Assembly: GCF_008830225.1 (NCBI RefSeq)
Contig: NZ_WAIE01000001.1
Location: 62,001-126,000, forward strand
Length of the DNA stretch: 64,000 bases
Direction of reading: 5' to 3'
Origin: Pseudodesulfovibrio senegalensis
Lineage (GTDB): Bacteria; Desulfobacterota; Desulfovibrionia; Desulfovibrionales; Desulfovibrionaceae
Shown: positions 36,194-44,498 of the stretch, piece after piece
How the letters are laid out: every line of letters starts with the position of its first letter
Position numbering within the stretch: the first letter of the stretch is position 1
Made by a program: the position numbers and the translations under genes
The notes under the pieces: generated by a model
Told to the model about the DNA's origin: nothing
The model's database searches: none
The model's input: only the letters and a program-made list of their open reading frames with translations

Positions 36194-37342
36194 ATGATAG
36201 AATATTCAAAAATAGAGATTCAGGTCGATCTGGCTGCGGTGCAGCACAACTACCGGGAGCTGGCCAAGGCCGGGACCCGGCTTATCGCCGTGGTCAAATC
36301 CGACGCTTACGGCCACGGGCTGGCGCAGGTTTTCTCCGCGCTGGAAGCGACCGGCGCGGACACTTTTGCCGTGGGCTACGTGCACGAGGCGCACCAGCTG
36401 CGCGAATCCGGTTGCCGGGGGCGCATCATCAGCCTGCTCGGCCCGGTTGATTCGGACGACATGACCCGGCTGGCCCATGGTGACATCATACCTTTTATCG
36501 GGCACTTCGATACGTTGCGCGCGCTGGCAGACCGCTGGCCCGCTCCGGAAGATGCCGGTTGTCCCGGCACCCTCGACATTGCCCTGAAGTTCGACACGGG
36601 CATGTCCCGGCTCGGGTTTCAGAGGGATGAACTGCCGGAGCTGCTGGATTTTTTGCGCGCCCATCCCCAGTTGCGGCCGGTCATGGCCTCCTCGCACCTT
36701 GCGGCCTCGGACGAGCCGGACAGAGATGCGCTCACCGCCGGGCAGCAGGCGCTTTTCTTCGAGATCGTGGACGCATTGCGCGGCGCGGGATTCGAGGTGG
36801 AGGCCAACCTTTCCAACTCGGCCGCCATCATGGGTCACGAGGCCTGTCGCTACGACACGCAGCGGGCCGGAATCGCGCTGTATGGCGGCAATCCCTTTGC
36901 GGGCACGGCCCGGGAATCTCTTGGTCGGAATCTGCGCCCCACCATGGCGGCCACGGCTCCGGTGCTGCATGTGCACACCCTGGAAAAGGGGCAGGGCATC
37001 AGCTACGGCCACACCTATGTTTCGGACCGCGACAGGACCGTTGCCGTTGTGGGGGCGGGCTATGCGGACTGCTACAGCCGCGGTCTTTCCAACAGGGGCT
37101 TCATGAACGCGGGCGGGGTTCGGGTTCCCATACTCGGCCGTGTCTGCATGCAGATGACCTGTGTTGACGTGTCCGCCCTTGCAGGGCAGGGTGTGGACCT
37201 GCACGTGGGTGACCGCGTCCACCTTCTGGGCGGCGATGATCCCGGACGGGTGGACATTCACGAGCTGGCCTCGTGGTGGGGCACCATTACCTATGAAGCG
37301 TTGTGCGTGCTGGGCATGAACCGGCGCGTATTTTTGAAATGA
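36194..37342 (+). CDS. alr: Alanine racemase
   Basis: About 382 residues. The PLP lysine is in AVVKSDAYGHG near the N-terminus. GMSRLGF, SNSAAIMG, RAGIALYGG and the catalytic-Tyr region GISYGHTY are present, then GRVCMQMTCVDVS. It makes D-alanine for peptidoglycan. ATG 36194 is used; a GTG at 36185 overlapping the mutL stop would add three residues and couple translation. Both are plausible, with a weak ribosome site. Confidence 0.94.
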   Translation: MIEYSKIEIQVDLAAVQHNYRELAKAGTRLIAVVKSDAYGHGLAQVFSALEATGADTFAVGYVHEAHQLRESGCRGRIISLLGPVDSDDMTRLAHGDIIPFIGHFDTLRALADRWPAPEDAGCPGTLDIALKFDTGMSRLGFQRDELPELLDFLRAHPQLRPVMASSHLAASDEPDRDALTAGQQALFFEIVDALRGAGFEVEANLSNSAAIMGHEACRYDTQRAGIALYGGNPFAGTARESLGRNLRPTMAATAPVLHVHTLEKGQGISYGHTYVSDRDRTVAVVGAGYADCYSRGLSNRGFMNAGGVRVPILGRVCMQMTCVDVSALAGQGVDLHVGDRVHLLGGDDPGRVDIHELASWWGTITYEALCVLGMNRRVFLK

Positions 37343-37362
37343 TTGCAAATGAGGAGTACGCC

Positions 37363-37566
37363 ATGAGTTGGGTGGTTGCGGAAAGCTATCCCGTGGAAGA
37401 GATGGAAAAGGAAGGCGTCAGCCCTGCATGGCTGCGCAAGCGCTGGGAAGACACGGCCGAGGACATGGCCCTGATTCCCGAGACCAACGTGCGGGTGGAA
37501 GTGCGCAACGGCGTGTGCTTCATCGAAGTCTCGGACGTGATGATGTCCTGTTTGCGCGGCATGTAG
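37363..37566 (+). CDS. Small cytoplasmic protein, unknown function
   Basis: A 67-residue protein from ATG 37363, chosen for the GAGGAG site 9 bp upstream. It is acidic, with WVVAESYPVEEMEKEGVSPA followed by WLRKRWEDTAEDM, and three later beta-like segments. No motif is recognised. It lies 20 bp after alr and just before a terminator, so it is the last gene of the hldD-lptD-mutL-alr run. Confidence 0.7.
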   Translation: MSWVVAESYPVEEMEKEGVSPAWLRKRWEDTAEDMALIPETNVRVEVRNGVCFIEVSDVMMSCLRGM

Positions 37567-37591
37567 CACGTATTTTGGATGCAGGAAGTGA

Positions 37592-37629
37592 GGGATTCTC
37601 CCGGGATGGCCGGGAGAATCCCTTTTTTT
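37592..37629 (+). terminator. Intrinsic terminator of the hldD-alr run
   Basis: A perfect 13-bp stem GGGATTCTCCCGG / CCGGGAGAATCCC with a 5-base loop is followed by seven Ts. Confidence 0.94.
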
Positions 37630-37755
37630 GCCCAAAATTTATGTCAAGAACAGTTAAGAATATTGACAGCTTGTTATTCATTAAGGATATGTTGATACAG
37701 ATGATGTTTGCGAACTGTTCTGTTCGTGTGAATGCGGTAAATCAAGGAAACGGTA

Positions 37756-37986
37756 ATGCACCACAAGGCAGAGGGAACGTTTTCCATGCCAACGCGAGCG
37801 TTGATGAGCAGGATACTCGGCGGCCTGTGCGGTCTGGTCTCGGGGTTTGCCTGCGGTGCCCGTGTGGACGATGAATTCCTGACCATATCCTTTGGGGTCA
37901 TGGGAGCATTCATCGGCATGAACCTTGGTTTTGTCCGTTCCCTTGTTCTGGGCATATTGGTGTTTTTGTTGCTGTATCTTTTTTGA
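37756..37986 (+). CDS. Small two-helix membrane protein, unknown function
   Basis: A 76-residue protein with ATG 37756 after AAGGAAACGGTA. Two or three hydrophobic stretches follow, ILGGLCGLVSGFACGA, LTISFGVMGAFIGMNLGF and the C-terminal LVLGILVFLLLYLF. A perfect TTGACA at 37663-37668 upstream suggests its own promoter, though the -10 is weak. The gene is flanked by terminators on both sides and forms a single-gene unit. No family is recognised. Confidence 0.65.
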   Translation: MHHKAEGTFSMPTRALMSRILGGLCGLVSGFACGARVDDEFLTISFGVMGAFIGMNLGFVRSLVLGILVFLLLYLF

Positions 37987-38023
37987 GGGCGCGTTCTCAA
38001 ACGTTCCCTGTTGCTGGCGCGTC

Positions 38024-38045
38024 ACGACCTTCGGGTCGTTTTTTT
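38024..38045 (+). terminator. Intrinsic terminator after the small membrane protein gene
   Basis: A 6-bp stem ACGACC-TTCG-GGTCGT with a stable tetraloop is followed by seven Ts. Confidence 0.85.
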
Positions 38046-38072
38046 GTGCCTGTGGCATTGGTATCCTGCCAT

Positions 38073-38107
38073 GAAAAAAACGGGAAACGCCGAAGCGTTT
38101 CCCGTTT
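38073..38107 (-). terminator. Intrinsic terminator of the nfnAB operon
   Basis: A perfect 13-bp stem (38078-38090 with 38095-38107) is followed on the minus strand by a run of Ts down to 38074. Confidence 0.92.
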
Positions 38108-38132
38108 GTGTCTTTTTATGGTCCGGCAGGGA

Positions 38133-39557
38133 TCAGAGCAGGCGCCTGGCAATTTCCATGGCCGCACGGCGTCCGGCACCCATGGCCGAAATGACCGTGG
38201 CCGCTCCCGTGACGATGTCGCCGCCAGCAAACACGTTGGGCATGGAGGTTTCCCCGGTTTCGGGATCGGCCTCGATGTAGCCCCACTTGTTCAGTTCCAG
38301 ATCGGGCGTGGCTTCCAGCAGGATGGGATTGGGCCGCGTTCCCACCGCGATGACGGCCATGTCGCAGGGAATGGTTTCGGTTTCGCCCTCGAGGCAGACC
38401 GGGCTTCTGCGGCCGGATTCGTCCGGTTCGCCCAGGCACATCTTCTGCACGTCCATGGAGACGAGGTTGCCCTTGTCGTCGCCATTGAAGGCGATGGGGC
38501 CGCACAGGGCCTTGATCGCCACGCCTTCCTCGATGGCATGGTGCAGCTCTTCGAGCCGTGCGGGCATGGCGTCCTGCGTGCGGCGGTAGACGATGGACAC
38601 GGAGTCCGCGCCCATGCGTTTGGCCGTGCGCGCCGCGTCCATGGCCACGTTGCCACCCCCGAGGACCACCACGTTCTTGCCCATGTAGGTGGGGGTGTCG
38701 TAGCCCGGGAAGTCATAGGCCCGGCCGAGGTTGACGCGGGTCAGGTATTCGTTGGCCGAGAACACGCCCACGAGGTTTTCGCCGGGCACGTTCAGGAAGC
38801 GGGGCAGGCCCGCGCCCACGCCGATGAAGATGGCATCAAAGCCCTCTTGCTGAAGGTCCTGAATGGTCACGGTCTTGCCGCCCACCCAGTTGACCTTGAT
38901 GTCCACGCCGAGTTCCTGCATGGCGGCCACTTCGTTGGCCACGATGGATTTGGGCAGGCGAAATTCGGGAATGCCGTAGATGAGCACGCCGCCCGGTTCG
39001 TGCAGGGCCTCGAAAACCGTGACCTTGATGCCTTTGGAGGCGAGGTATCCGGCCACGGTCAGGGACGAGGGGCCAGCGCCGATGCAGGCGACCTTGCGGT
39101 CGTCGCGTTCCATGGAACATTCCTGCTTGCCGGTGACGGTTTCGCAGGCGTTCTTGGCCATGAAGGTGTCGGCCACGAAGCGTTCGAGGCGGCCGATGGC
39201 CACGGGCTCGAACTTCTTGCCCAGAATACAGTTGCCCTCGCACTGGGTTTCCTGCGGACAGACGCGGCCGCAGACAGCGGGCAGGGAATTGGTTTCGCGG
39301 ATGACCGCGTAGGCTCCGTCCAGATCCTTTTCGCAAATTTTGGCAATGAAGCCCTTGATGTCGATTTCAACGGGGCAGCCTTTCTGGCAGAGGGGAACCT
39401 TGCACTGCAGGCAGCGTCCGGCTTCAAGCAGGGCCTGTTCCATGGAATAGCCCAGGGCCACTTCCCGGAAGTTCCCGGCGCGCACGTCCGCGGGTTGCTC
39501 GGGCATGGGAGTGCGCGGTCCCACATCCTTGGGGCTTCTGGGTTTAGTGTTTCCCAC
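38133..39557 (-). CDS. nfnB: NfnB / GltD-like large subunit of NADH-dependent ferredoxin:NADP+ oxidoreductase
   Basis: A 474-residue flavoprotein from GTG 39557, which has a perfect AAGGAG site and overlaps nfnA by 14 bp. The N-terminal region has cysteines for two [4Fe-4S] clusters (RCLQCKVPLCQKGCPVEIDI, VCGRVCPQETQCEGNC). Then come an FAD site (ACIGAGPSSLTVAGYLAS) and an NADPH site (VVVLGGGNVAMDAARTAKR). This is the glutamate-synthase-small-subunit fold shared by GltD, SudA and NfnB. Paired with an FNR-like partner it forms the electron-bifurcating transhydrogenase that balances NADH, NADPH and ferredoxin. Annotation as a glutamate synthase small chain would be the alternative, but no gltB is nearby. 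Confidence 0.92.
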   Translation of the reverse strand: MGNTKPRSPKDVGPRTPMPEQPADVRAGNFREVALGYSMEQALLEAGRCLQCKVPLCQKGCPVEIDIKGFIAKICEKDLDGAYAVIRETNSLPAVCGRVCPQETQCEGNCILGKKFEPVAIGRLERFVADTFMAKNACETVTGKQECSMERDDRKVACIGAGPSSLTVAGYLASKGIKVTVFEALHEPGGVLIYGIPEFRLPKSIVANEVAAMQELGVDIKVNWVGGKTVTIQDLQQEGFDAIFIGVGAGLPRFLNVPGENLVGVFSANEYLTRVNLGRAYDFPGYDTPTYMGKNVVVLGGGNVAMDAARTAKRMGADSVSIVYRRTQDAMPARLEELHHAIEEGVAIKALCGPIAFNGDDKGNLVSMDVQKMCLGEPDESGRRSPVCLEGETETIPCDMAVIAVGTRPNPILLEATPDLELNKWGYIEADPETGETSMPNVFAGGDIVTGAATVISAMGAGRRAAMEIARRLL

Positions 39558-40392
39558 AGGTGCACTCCTTCTTGTAGTGTTCCATGGATTCCTGCTCCTG
39601 ATCCCGGAACTGCCACAGTCGGGCCTTGAGTTCGTTGAAATCCACTTTCTGGCCGTCGAATTCGGGGCCGTCCACGCAGGCGAATTTTGTTTCGCCGCCC
39701 ACGGTGCAGCGGCAGGCACCGCACATGCCGATACCGTCCACCATGATGGAGTTGAGGCTGACCGTGGTCTTGACGCCGAAGGGCTTGGTCACGCGGGCCA
39801 CGGCCTCCATCATGGGCACCGGGCCGATGGCCACCACTTCGCCCACGCTCTTGTCTTCCTCGAGCCGTTTTTGCAGCAGGTCGGTCACAAAGCCCTTGTG
39901 CCCCACGGAGCCGTCGTCCGTAGCCACCAGCACCTCGGGACAGAAGCCGTCCAGCTCGCATTCGAAGAGCAGAAGGTCCTTGCTGCGCGCGCCGATGATG
40001 GCCACAACGTGGTTGCCCGCCTCGTGGTGTCCCTTGGCGATGTGGTGCATGGCCGCGATTCCGGTGCCGCCGCCAACGCAGATGACCGTGTCGTGCTTTT
40101 CGATGTGGGTGGGCTTGCCCAGCGGGCCGCATACGTCGAGGATTTCATCGCCCTGCTGCAGCGCATTGAGTTGTGCCGAGGATTTGCCCACCACCAGAAA
40201 GACGATGGTGATGGTGCCTGCTTCGGGGTCCTTGTCCGCAATGGTCAGGGGTACGCGTTCCCCTTTTTCGTCGATGCGCAGGATCACGAAGTTGCCGGGT
40301 TTGGCCTTGCTGGCTATCTGGGGAGCGTCGATGACCAGCAGTGAGGTCTGGCCCGGAATGAGCTCCTGCTTCTGCAAAATTTTGTACGCCAT
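39544..40392 (-). CDS. nfnA: NfnA, ferredoxin-NADP reductase-like small subunit
   Basis: A 282-residue protein of the dihydroorotate-dehydrogenase-electron-transfer/FNR type. FAD region GNFVILRIDEKGERVPLTI, NAD region VGGGTGIAAMHHIAKGHHEAG, and a [2Fe-2S] cysteine set with MCGACRCTVGG plus FACVDGPEFDG near the C-terminus. It holds the bifurcating partner functions with NfnB (overlap 14 bp). The ATG at 40392 follows AAAGGACAG. The C-terminal ECTCGKH overlaps the start of nfnB. Confidence 0.92.
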   Translation of the reverse strand: MAYKILQKQELIPGQTSLLVIDAPQIASKAKPGNFVILRIDEKGERVPLTIADKDPEAGTITIVFLVVGKSSAQLNALQQGDEILDVCGPLGKPTHIEKHDTVICVGGGTGIAAMHHIAKGHHEAGNHVVAIIGARSKDLLLFECELDGFCPEVLVATDDGSVGHKGFVTDLLQKRLEEDKSVGEVVAIGPVPMMEAVARVTKPFGVKTTVSLNSIMVDGIGMCGACRCTVGGETKFACVDGPEFDGQKVDFNELKARLWQFRDQEQESMEHYKKECTCGKH

Positions 40393-40470
40393 GGAACTGT
40401 CCTTTGGGGGGTTGAAAAACGACTCGGAAGAATTGACCCAGGCAGAATTGATTAGTCGTTCAATGTGGGC

Positions 40471-40499
40471 TTGTCAAACCACGCAATATTGACTATATT
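40471..40499 (+). promoter_or_regulatory. Candidate sigma-70 promoter of the 40626 gene
   Basis: TTGTCA (40471-40476), a 17-bp spacer and TATATT (40494-40499) give a predicted start near 40506. The region is clearly richer in A and T than its surroundings. Confidence 0.55.
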
Positions 40500-40505
40500 G
40501 TTCAT

Positions 40506-40625
40506 AATGTTTTCTTTCAAGGATGAAGGAAACCCCGCACAATCCCTCTGGACTGAGCGCGGCCAATTGGGCCGCAGGGAAAGCCGGACGCATGACGCGT
40601 TGCGGTTTTTTTGTTTTTTGGAGAC
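40506..40625 (+). promoter_or_regulatory. Structured 5' leader with terminator-like end
   Basis: The leader can fold as a three-way junction: CCGCA/TGCGG (40535-40539 with 40601-40605) encloses TCCCT/AGGGA plus GCGGCC/GGCCGC (40543-40547 with 40576-40580; 40559-40564 with 40570-40575) and ACGC/GCGT (40588-40591 with 40597-40600). Seven Ts, a G and six Ts follow, then GGAG and the start codon. GGA triplets occur at 40521, 40528, 40550, 40578, 40586 and 40620, as in CsrA-controlled leaders. It does not match a riboswitch consensus I know. Confidence 0.5.
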
Positions 40626-41105
40626 ATGATGCAGATACAGGCGCACGCTGCTGATCTTTACGGCCGCATTCAGGCGGTGCAACCTCCCCGGTCCGTTTCC
40701 GGGGCGGGTGGCGGTGCGCGCGAACAGGCCGAAGCTCGGGCGCAGGGTGATGATTCCGGACCCCGCGCGGCCGGAGCACGCATGACCACCCGCACCATGG
40801 GCTTTTCCCTTGGTTCGTTCGGCGTGGAATATTCCTCCAGCAGCCTGCAACTGGACGAATCGCTCTCGCCCGAAGCCGCCAGCGAACGCCGCACGGCGCA
40901 ATCTTTTTCCGTTGAGGCCGAAGTGGAGACCCTGCGCAGCCTCGTGGCCGGGCAGGCGGTTGCGACGCGTTCCTCGCTTTCCGGCCTTCCGTACGGAGCA
41001 TCTCGCGGCTCCATGTCCTTCATGCAGGCCGGGCTGGCCGCCTATTCCCGGGCCGCTTCCCCGGAGCTGCCAGCGCCCGGTTCCATGTTCGCCTCCCTGG
41101 CTTGA
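40626..41105 (+). CDS. Hypothetical protein with regulated-looking leader
   Basis: A 159-residue protein, ATG 40626 (or 40629) after TTTTGGAGAC. It is rich in Ser, Ala, Gly and Arg, lacks membrane segments and signal peptide, and shows no recognised domain. Segments GFSLGSFGVEYSSSSLQLDE and ERRTAQSFSVEAEVETLRSL look like short strands and a helix; the rest may be disordered. It is flanked by nfnA (divergent) and the copper ATPase gene (same strand, 104 bp on, after an AT-rich gap), and is unlikely to share their function. Confidence 0.6.
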   Translation: MMQIQAHAADLYGRIQAVQPPRSVSGAGGGAREQAEARAQGDDSGPRAAGARMTTRTMGFSLGSFGVEYSSSSLQLDESLSPEAASERRTAQSFSVEAEVETLRSLVAGQAVATRSSLSGLPYGASRGSMSFMQAGLAAYSRAASPELPAPGSMFASLA

Positions 41106-41209
41106 TTCCCGGATTTTCCGATTTATATGATATGACGGTTTCATGCTTGTATGGCGTGGACGATTTTGATAATTGTTTTCAATAAAACAATTGCACAAGG
41201 ATCGGCGAA

Positions 41210-43693
41210 ATGAATGAAAGCGCAAAGGCCCGCGTGACGGGAATGCACTGCGCCGCATGTTCGGCGCGCATAGAAAAGGTCGTGGGCGCCATGGACGGCG
41301 TTGCGGACGTGAACGTGAATCTGGCTTCGGAAAGCCTGAATCTGAAATATGATCCGGATGTTACCGATCCTGACGCCGTGGCCGAGCGCATTGCCGGGCT
41401 CGGATTCGGAGCCGAGTTCGCCAGGGCCGCCGAAGCCGGGGAGCAGGAGCTGGACCTTTCCGTGGGCGGCATGCATTGCGCGGCGTGTTCCGCACGCATA
41501 GAAAGGATTGTGGGGAAGATGGACGGCGTGCGCGAGGCCAGCGTGAACCTTGCTTCGGCCCGGGCACAGGTTTTTTTCGACCCGGCCGTGGTTTCGCGGC
41601 GGGACATCCGGCAGGCCATCCACAAGGCGGGATTCACCACCGAGATTTCGGACGGGGCCGGTGCGCGTTACGAGCAGCAGCGCAAGGAGGCCGAGCAGCG
41701 GCTGGCCGTGCAGAAACGCGAATTGATCCCGGCGTTCGCCTTTGCCCTGCCGTTGCTGGTGGTCAGCATGGGCCACATGTGGGGCATGCCGTTGCCCCGG
41801 TTCATGGACCCGGCTCACAGTCCGCTGAATTTTGCCCTGATCCAGCTCGGCCTGACCCTGCCCGTTGTCTGGGCCGGGAGGGGCTTTTACCTGCGCGGCG
41901 TCCCCGCGTTTCTGCGGCGTTCGCCCAGCATGGATTCCCTTGTGGCCATGGGAACCGGGGCCGCATTCATCTATTCCTTCTGGAACACGGTGGAGATCGC
42001 CTTGGGCATGCAGGCCCACGCCCGGGCCATGGATTTGTATTACGAATCCGCGGCCGTGCTCATCGCCATGATTTCGCTGGGCAAGTATTTCGAGGCGCGC
42101 TCCCGCCTGCGCACCACGGACGCCATCGGTGCGCTGCTGCGGCTGGCCCCGGAGACCGCCATACTGCTGCGGGACGGCGAACAGCAGGAGATTGCGGCGC
42201 AGGACGTGGAACCGGGCGATTCCCTGCTCATCCGTCCGGGCGCGCGCATTCCCGTGGACGGTTCCGTTGTTTCGGGCCGTTCCCATGTGGATGAATCCAT
42301 GCTCACGGGCGAGCCTGTGCCTGTGGCCAAGGGTGAAGGCGACGCCTTGGCCGGCGGCACCCTGAACACCAACGGCAGCCTGACCATGCTGGCCGAGCGG
42401 GTGGGCGAAGACACCATGCTGGCGCGCATCGTGCGGCTGGTGCAGGACGCGCAGGGCTCCAAGGCTCCCATTGCCGGGCTGGCCGACCGCATCAGTTTCT
42501 ATTTCGTGCCTTCGGTCATGGGCGTGGCCCTGTTGGCGGCCATTGCCTGGGGGCTTTTCGGACAGGCCGATTTTTCGTTCTGCCTGCGCATTTTCGTGGC
42601 GGTCATGGTCATTGCCTGCCCCTGCGCCATGGGACTTGCCACCCCGGTTTCCATCATGGTGGGCACCGGACGCGGTGCGCAGCTGGGGGTTTTGGTCAAG
42701 AGCGGTCGGGCATTGCAGGAGGCGGGCAGCATCGACACCGTGGTTTTCGACAAGACCGGCACGCTGACCCACGGCAGGCCGGAGTTGCAGGAGGTGAGTG
42801 CGTTTGGGGAATATGACGACGCTCAGGCCCTGCGCTTGGCCGCCCGGGCCGAGTCCGAATCCGAGCATCCGCTGGCCGGGGCATTGGTTCGCGGCGCTGC
42901 GGAGCGCGGTCTGGATTCCGGGGGCGCGGCATCGCTGGAAGCCGTTCCCGGACGCGGGCTGCGCGCGGAAGTGGACGGTTCGGCCATACTGCTGGGCAAT
43001 CGGGAATTCATGGAAGAGAGCGGCGTGGAGGCCTCTGGCCTGAACAAGGCCGTAACGGTTGCGGACGCCTGTTCGCACAAGGGCATGACAGCCCTGTTCA
43101 TGGCCGTGGACGGTGCCATGGCGGCGGTATTCGCCATTGCGGACCAGCTTCGGGACGAGGCGGCCGGAGTCGTGCGCGAATTGCGGTCCATGGGCACGGA
43201 CGTGGTCATGCTCACGGGCGATAACGAGGTCACGGCGCAATCCGTGGCCCGGGACGCGGGCATCGACACCGTGATCGCGCAGGTTCTGCCGGACCGCAAG
43301 GCCGGTGAAGTGGAGCGCCTGCAGGCCGAAGGGCGCACCGTGGCCATGGTGGGCGACGGCATCAACGACGCCCCGGCCCTTGCGCGCGCCGATCTGGGCA
43401 TGGCCATGGGCTCGGGCATCGACGTGGCCGTGGAGTCCGGGGACGTGGTGCTCATGAAGGGCGAGCTGGACGCGGTGCTCACGGCCCTGCGCCTGAGCCG
43501 GGCCACCATGCGCAACATCAGGCAGAATCTTTTTTGGGCCTTTGCCTTCAACGTCATCGGCATCCCCATTGCCGCCGGGGTGCTGCACGTTTTCGGCGGG
43601 CCGACCCTCAACCCCATGCTGGCCGGAACCGCCATGGCCCTGAGTTCGGTGACCGTGGTCTCCAATGCGCTCCGGCTGCGTTTTTTTTCGTAA
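41210..43693 (+). CDS. copA: Copper-exporting P1B-type ATPase CopA
   Basis: An 827-residue heavy-metal ATPase. Two N-terminal HMA domains have [12 protein letters not shown] with C14/C17 and C90/C93. Eight membrane helices surround the transport motif IA-C470-P-C472, the Cu+-type CPC. D514 in DKTGTLTHG is the phosphorylated Asp. [22 protein letters not shown] and [14 protein letters not shown] are intact. It exports Cu+ to the periplasm. A separate copper chaperone gene follows 45 bp on. No CsoR or CueR regulator gene is next to it. Confidence 0.95.
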   Translation: MNESAKARVTGMHCAACSARIEKVVGAMDGVADVNVNLASESLNLKYDPDVTDPDAVAERIAGLGFGAEFARAAEAGEQELDLSVGGMHCAACSARIERIVGKMDGVREASVNLASARAQVFFDPAVVSRRDIRQAIHKAGFTTEISDGAGARYEQQRKEAEQRLAVQKRELIPAFAFALPLLVVSMGHMWGMPLPRFMDPAHSPLNFALIQLGLTLPVVWAGRGFYLRGVPAFLRRSPSMDSLVAMGTGAAFIYSFWNTVEIALGMQAHARAMDLYYESAAVLIAMISLGKYFEARSRLRTTDAIGALLRLAPETAILLRDGEQQEIAAQDVEPGDSLLIRPGARIPVDGSVVSGRSHVDESMLTGEPVPVAKGEGDALAGGTLNTNGSLTMLAERVGEDTMLARIVRLVQDAQGSKAPIAGLADRISFYFVPSVMGVALLAAIAWGLFGQADFSFCLRIFVAVMVIACPCAMGLATPVSIMVGTGRGAQLGVLVKSGRALQEAGSIDTVVFDKTGTLTHGRPELQEVSAFGEYDDAQALRLAARAESESEHPLAGALVRGAAERGLDSGGAASLEAVPGRGLRAEVDGSAILLGNREFMEESGVEASGLNKAVTVADACSHKGMTALFMAVDGAMAAVFAIADQLRDEAAGVVRELRSMGTDVVMLTGDNEVTAQSVARDAGIDTVIAQVLPDRKAGEVERLQAEGRTVAMVGDGINDAPALARADLGMAMGSGIDVAVESGDVVLMKGELDAVLTALRLSRATMRNIRQNLFWAFAFNVIGIPIAAGVLHVFGGPTLNPMLAGTAMALSSVTVVSNALRLRFFS

Positions 43694-43738
43694 ACAGGAT
43701 GTCCTTTGTCACAGAATATTCAGACCGGAGGGAAAACC

Positions 43739-43939
43739 ATGAGCAACGTCACGGTAAAAGGCATGAGCTGCCAGCACTGCGTGGCATCGGTGACACAGGC
43801 GCTCGAAGCGCTGGAAGGCGTTGGCGACGTGCGTGTCGACCTTGATTCGGGGGTGGCCGAATACACGGAAGAAAAGCCCGTGGAGCCGGAAGCGGTCCGC
43901 AAGGCTATCGAATCCATCGGGTTCGACGTGGAAGATTAG
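43739..43939 (+). CDS. copZ: Copper chaperone CopZ-like HMA protein
   Basis: A 66-residue single heavy-metal-associated domain from ATG 43739 after GACCGGAGGG. The metal site is GMSCQHCVASV (C-x2-C), here with Gln-His between the cysteines, unlike the Ala-Ala of the ATPase domains. EAVRKAIESIGFDVED ends the ferredoxin-like fold. It delivers Cu+ to CopA. Confidence 0.92.
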   Translation: MSNVTVKGMSCQHCVASVTQALEALEGVGDVRVDLDSGVAEYTEEKPVEPEAVRKAIESIGFDVED

Positions 43940-43976
43940 CAAACAAGGGGTCGGGGTTTCCCGGCCCTTTGTTTGC
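43939..43976 (+). terminator. Hairpin after copZ
   Basis: A 17-bp stem with two G-T pairs starts within the copZ stop codon and has the loop GTTT. No T-tract follows, so termination strength is uncertain. Confidence 0.55.
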
Positions 43977-44026
43977 CCCGGCCCCTTCCCGCCGGTTTTC
44001 GGGGAAGGGTGTGAGCGATTTGGAGA

Positions 44027-44242
44027 TCAGCCCACGTTTTGTACGGCCTGCTCCACCATGAACGGTTCCGGTTCGGGCGGAGCGGTCCTGATTTCATTTT
44101 TTTGACGGAACAGCCCGGAGATCATCATGTCCGGCTCGTCCGTGGCGATAAGGCAAGAGCTGCATACCTTCCCCTGCCCGTAATCCATGAAGAAATCGTC
44201 CCGCATGATTTCCTGTCCGCAGATATGGCACCTGTGTTTCAT
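44027..44242 (-). CDS. Small zinc-ribbon-like protein
   Basis: A 71-residue protein with ATG 44242 after AGGGAGAGAACCACC. Two C-x2-C pairs (C5, C8 in RCHICGQEI; C27, C30 in VCSSCLIA) should bind one zinc. The C-terminal half is Pro/Glu-rich and probably flexible. No further function is visible. It stands alone between copZ (convergent) and the large kinase (divergent). Confidence 0.75.
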   Translation of the reverse strand: MKHRCHICGQEIMRDDFFMDYGQGKVCSSCLIATDEPDMMISGLFRQKNEIRTAPPEPEPFMVEQAVQNVG

Positions 44243-44498
44243 GGTGGTTCTCTCCCTGTATTTTTTTCCGAATGACAGCAGTTTTCAAAAGAAATGCAAA
44301 TTGCAGGCCGGAGCGTGTTGCGGAAAATAATGTATGCGTCGGCTTCGCGGGAGTAGGGTTGCCCGGTTCGAATCGTCAACAAATCATACCGTGTACGCCT
44401 TGATTGTATTTGATACAGCGTATGGAAATGCACAGGGCGTTATGGTATCGATGAGTAACGTCTGACTGTTCATATTGCCGTTTTGCCGGAGGTACTGC

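Noticed and set aside
40506-40625. Known riboswitch classes (c-di-GMP-I, TPP, cobalamin, glycine, fluoride, guanidine) for the structured leader
   Set aside because: None of their conserved core sequences is present; only a generic structured leader is supported.
41141-43588. An 815-residue minus-strand open frame opposite copA
   Set aside because: Composition is Gly/His/Arg/Gln-rich nonsense typical of antisense to GC-rich genes; copA is unambiguous.
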